Of a DNA stretch of 6,667 nt, positions 5,476 to 6,667 are shown in pieces. Every line of letters begins with the position of its first letter. The stretch's first letter is position 1. The DNA lies in NCBI GenBank assembly GCA_947630525.1, contig CANRHW010000087.1, positions 1 through 6,667 on the forward strand. Direction: 5' to 3'. The position numbers were made by a program, and so were the translations under genes. A model generated the notes under the pieces. It searched no databases, was not told the origin of the DNA, and saw nothing but the letters and a program-made list of their open reading frames with translations. This stretch comes from an uncultured Clostridia bacterium (GTDB taxonomy: Bacteria; Bacillota; Clostridia; UMGS1883).

Positions 5476-5530
5476 AAATTTCTCCTTTTTGCTTTATTAC
5501 ATGAGCTATTATTTGTAGTGGGAGAAATTT
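5476..5530 (-). promoter_or_regulatory. spoVT leader inverted repeat that can mask the Shine-Dalgarno site
   Basis: AAATTTCTCC (5476-5485, plus strand) and GGAGAAATTT (5521-5530) are exact inverted copies, 10 bp each, with a 35-base loop. In the spoVT mRNA the downstream arm contains the GGAG of the ribosome-binding site, so the upstream arm would act as an anti-Shine-Dalgarno sequence. The stem is rich in A-U pairs, so it could open with temperature or with a bound factor. This requires transcription to begin upstream of about 5530, which is not established. Confidence 0.55.
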
Positions 5531-5624
5531 TATCCGTGGCAGATTTTTACTTGAAAAGCTGTGTGGCTATTTTTTCAACAATATACGCCGAATATAACGT
5601 AACAATGAGAGTATTTTTGTTTTA

Positions 5625-5687
5625 GGCGGCGAAAAGCCGCCGCGGTCAGACCAAACAACTGAGGGTCTGCCCTGGGCGCGCTGACCG
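5625..5687. repeat. GC-rich palindromic block between spoVT and glgB
   Basis: GGCGGC-GAAAA-GCCGCC (5625-5641) is followed at once by CGGTCAG (5643-5649) pairing with CTGACCG (5681-5687). Within the second hairpin, CAGACC (5647-5652) can instead pair with GGTCTG (5664-5669), so two folds compete for 5647-5649. A third small hairpin, AGGG-TCTG-CCCT (5662-5673), is also possible. The block stands out against AT-rich flanks. It lies upstream of the glgB promoter and would be in the spoVT leader only if that transcript starts far upstream. No known riboswitch is recognised. Confidence 0.5.
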
Positions 5688-5722
5688 TTAGCCTGCCATA
5701 TTTTCGACTTTATTTTAAAAAA

Positions 5723-5736
5723 TTGTAAACCTACAA
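5723..5736. promoter_or_regulatory. Small palindrome upstream of the glgB promoter
   Basis: TTGTA (5723-5727) and TACAA (5732-5736) form a 5-bp inverted repeat with an AACC spacer, 30 bp upstream of the glgB -35 box. It could be an operator. On the minus strand it is followed by six T and looks like a very small terminator, but no upstream minus-strand gene is present to use it. Confidence 0.3.
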
Positions 5737-5765
5737 CAGGTGAAACATGGAACGACAAAAATCTA

Positions 5766-5794
5766 TTGCAATTTGCCAAAATATGTTGTATAAT
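5766..5794 (+). promoter_or_regulatory. Sigma-A promoter of glgB
   Basis: TTGCAA (5766-5771) and TATAAT (5789-5794) are separated by 17 bp. The -10 is perfect and the -35 matches at four of six positions. Transcription should start near 5801, giving a leader of about 45 nt to the ATG at 5845. No hairpin or riboswitch fits in that short leader. Confidence 0.8.
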
Positions 5795-5810
5795 CAAGTT
5801 GTATAATCAA
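5785..5810. repeat. 13-bp tandem direct repeat duplicating the glgB -10 box
   Basis: GTTGTATAATCAA occurs twice without a mismatch (5785-5797 and 5798-5810). Each copy carries a perfect TATAAT. The second copy has no matching -35 at the right distance and lies over the expected transcription start. Confidence 0.93.
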
Positions 5811-5844
5811 AAAGAAAACATAGAACAGCAAAGGAGCGGCAGCA

Positions 5845-6667
5845 ATGAATCAACACGACTTTTTCACCGGAACGGAGTTCTTTGCCTATGAATATTTTGG
5901 CGCACACATTTACGGAGACAGCGTGACATTCCGCCTGTGGGCGCCGGGTATCCGCGGCGCGGCGCTCATGGGGGATTTTAATAATTGGACGCCGGAAACC
6001 ATGTTTGAGGATGGAGAGAGCGGAATATACGAAAAAACCGTTCCTGCCAGCGCCGGCCAATATTACAAGTACAGACTTTATCTGCAAAACGGCCGGGAAA
6101 TTGACCACTGCGACCCATACGGCTTCGGCGGCGACATGCGTCCGCAGTGGGCAAGCCGCATTACCGACATGAGCTACGGCTGGCACGACCGGGACTTTAT
6201 GAGCTCCCGGGATAAAGGATATGACCGGCCGGTAAATATATACGAGGTTCACCTTGGCTCTTGGCTGAAAAATCCCGATGATGAAGAGAACGGATGGTTC
6301 ACCTATGACGAAATCGGGCCCAAGTTGATAGAATATGTCCGTGAAATGGGTTACACACATATTGAAATCATGCCACTGGGCGAGCACCCTTTTGATGGCA
6401 GTTGGGGCTATCAGCAGACGGGTTACTTTTGTCCCACTTCACGGTACGGAACGGCTGCCCAATTAAAAAAGCTTATCGACCTTTGCCACGAAAACGGAGT
6501 TTACGTAATAACCGACTTTGTGCCCGTCCACTTTGCGGTAAACGACTACGGTCTGGCCGAGCTTGACGGCGTTGGTGTGTACGAATACCCCAACGAGGGC
6601 GCGGGGCGTAGCGAGTGGGGAACGAAAAACTTCAATTTCTACCGCGGCGAAGTCAGGAGCTTTCTAC
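5845..6667 (+). CDS. glgB: 1,4-alpha-glucan (glycogen) branching enzyme, N-terminal part (3' end outside window)
   Basis: GlgB makes the alpha-1,6 branches of glycogen by cutting and transferring segments of alpha-1,4 chains in the cytoplasm. The frame is open from ATG 5845 to the window end, giving 274 residues of a protein usually over 600 long. AAGGAG lies 8 nt before the ATG. Residues about 25-105 are the CBM48/N-terminal beta-sandwich, with FRLWAPGIRGAALMGDFNNW at 29-48. The GH13 barrel follows: NIYEVHLGSW (131-140), HIEIMPLGEHPFDGSWGYQ (172-190), TGYFCPTSRYG (192-202), and conserved region I DFVPVHF (224-230) leading to GLAELDGVGVYEYPN. The catalytic Asp and Glu of GH13 would lie beyond the right edge. 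Other glg genes may follow downstream but cannot be seen. It has its own promoter and is divergent from spoVT. Confidence 0.97.
   Translation, partial: MNQHDFFTGTEFFAYEYFGAHIYGDSVTFRLWAPGIRGAALMGDFNNWTPETMFEDGESGIYEKTVPASAGQYYKYRLYLQNGREIDHCDPYGFGGDMRPQWASRITDMSYGWHDRDFMSSRDKGYDRPVNIYEVHLGSWLKNPDDEENGWFTYDEIGPKLIEYVREMGYTHIEIMPLGEHPFDGSWGYQQTGYFCPTSRYGTAAQLKKLIDLCHENGVYVITDFVPVHFAVNDYGLAELDGVGVYEYPNEGAGRSEWGTKNFNFYRGEVRSFL

Noticed and set aside
5567..5797. A 76-codon minus-strand frame between spoVT and glgB
   Set aside because: It crosses the glgB promoter and the GC-rich palindromic block, has no evident ribosome-binding site and no recognisable similarity.
5794..6387. A 197-codon minus-strand frame opposite glgB
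   Set aside because: The plus strand encodes unmistakable GlgB motifs throughout; the antisense frame has no recognisable domain or ribosome-binding site.

Overview
The window looks like chromosomal DNA of a spore-forming member of the Clostridia. A SpoVT homologue indicates endospore formation, Shine-Dalgarno sites are strong, and the promoters have clean sigma-A hexamers. Coding DNA is fairly GC-rich (by eye mid-50s percent), which fits Oscillospiraceae-like or related gut Clostridia better than low-GC Clostridium. The genus cannot be fixed from the sequence alone.

Layout. (1) Bases 1-2025 (+) hold the 3' part of comEC, the DNA-uptake channel, cut by the left edge. It ends at a strong bidirectional terminator (2024-2077). 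(2) Converging on that terminator is a minus-strand pair: a PadR-family repressor (3720-3370) overlapping by 8 bp a HAAS-SEDS membrane protein (3377-2085). The pair has a consensus sigma-A promoter and a perfect inverted repeat over the predicted transcription start, suggesting autorepression. (3) Upstream and codirectional is a uridine-kinase-like P-loop protein (4418-3849) with its own consensus promoter. (4) Bases 4490-4922 are a roughly 430-bp non-coding insert bounded by 12-bp inverted repeats and filled with hairpins and two branched folds. It sits tightly between the kinase promoter and the spoVT stop codon. (5) spoVT (5471-4926, minus) has an inverted repeat that could mask its ribosome-binding site. 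(6) The divergent spoVT-glgB gap has a GC-rich palindromic block, a small palindrome and the glgB promoter. (7) glgB (5845 to the right edge, +) encodes the N-terminal 274 residues of the glycogen branching enzyme.

The genes do not form one pathway: DNA uptake, envelope/PadR control, nucleoside-type phosphorylation, sporulation and glycogen metabolism are neighbours rather than one operon. The most interesting features are the structured insert at 4490-4922, the possible self-masking spoVT leader, two proteins that keep their fold but appear to have lost key active-site residues (the SEDS protein and the ComEC metallo-beta-lactamase domain), and the tandem duplication of a core promoter hexamer at all three recognisable sigma-A promoters.
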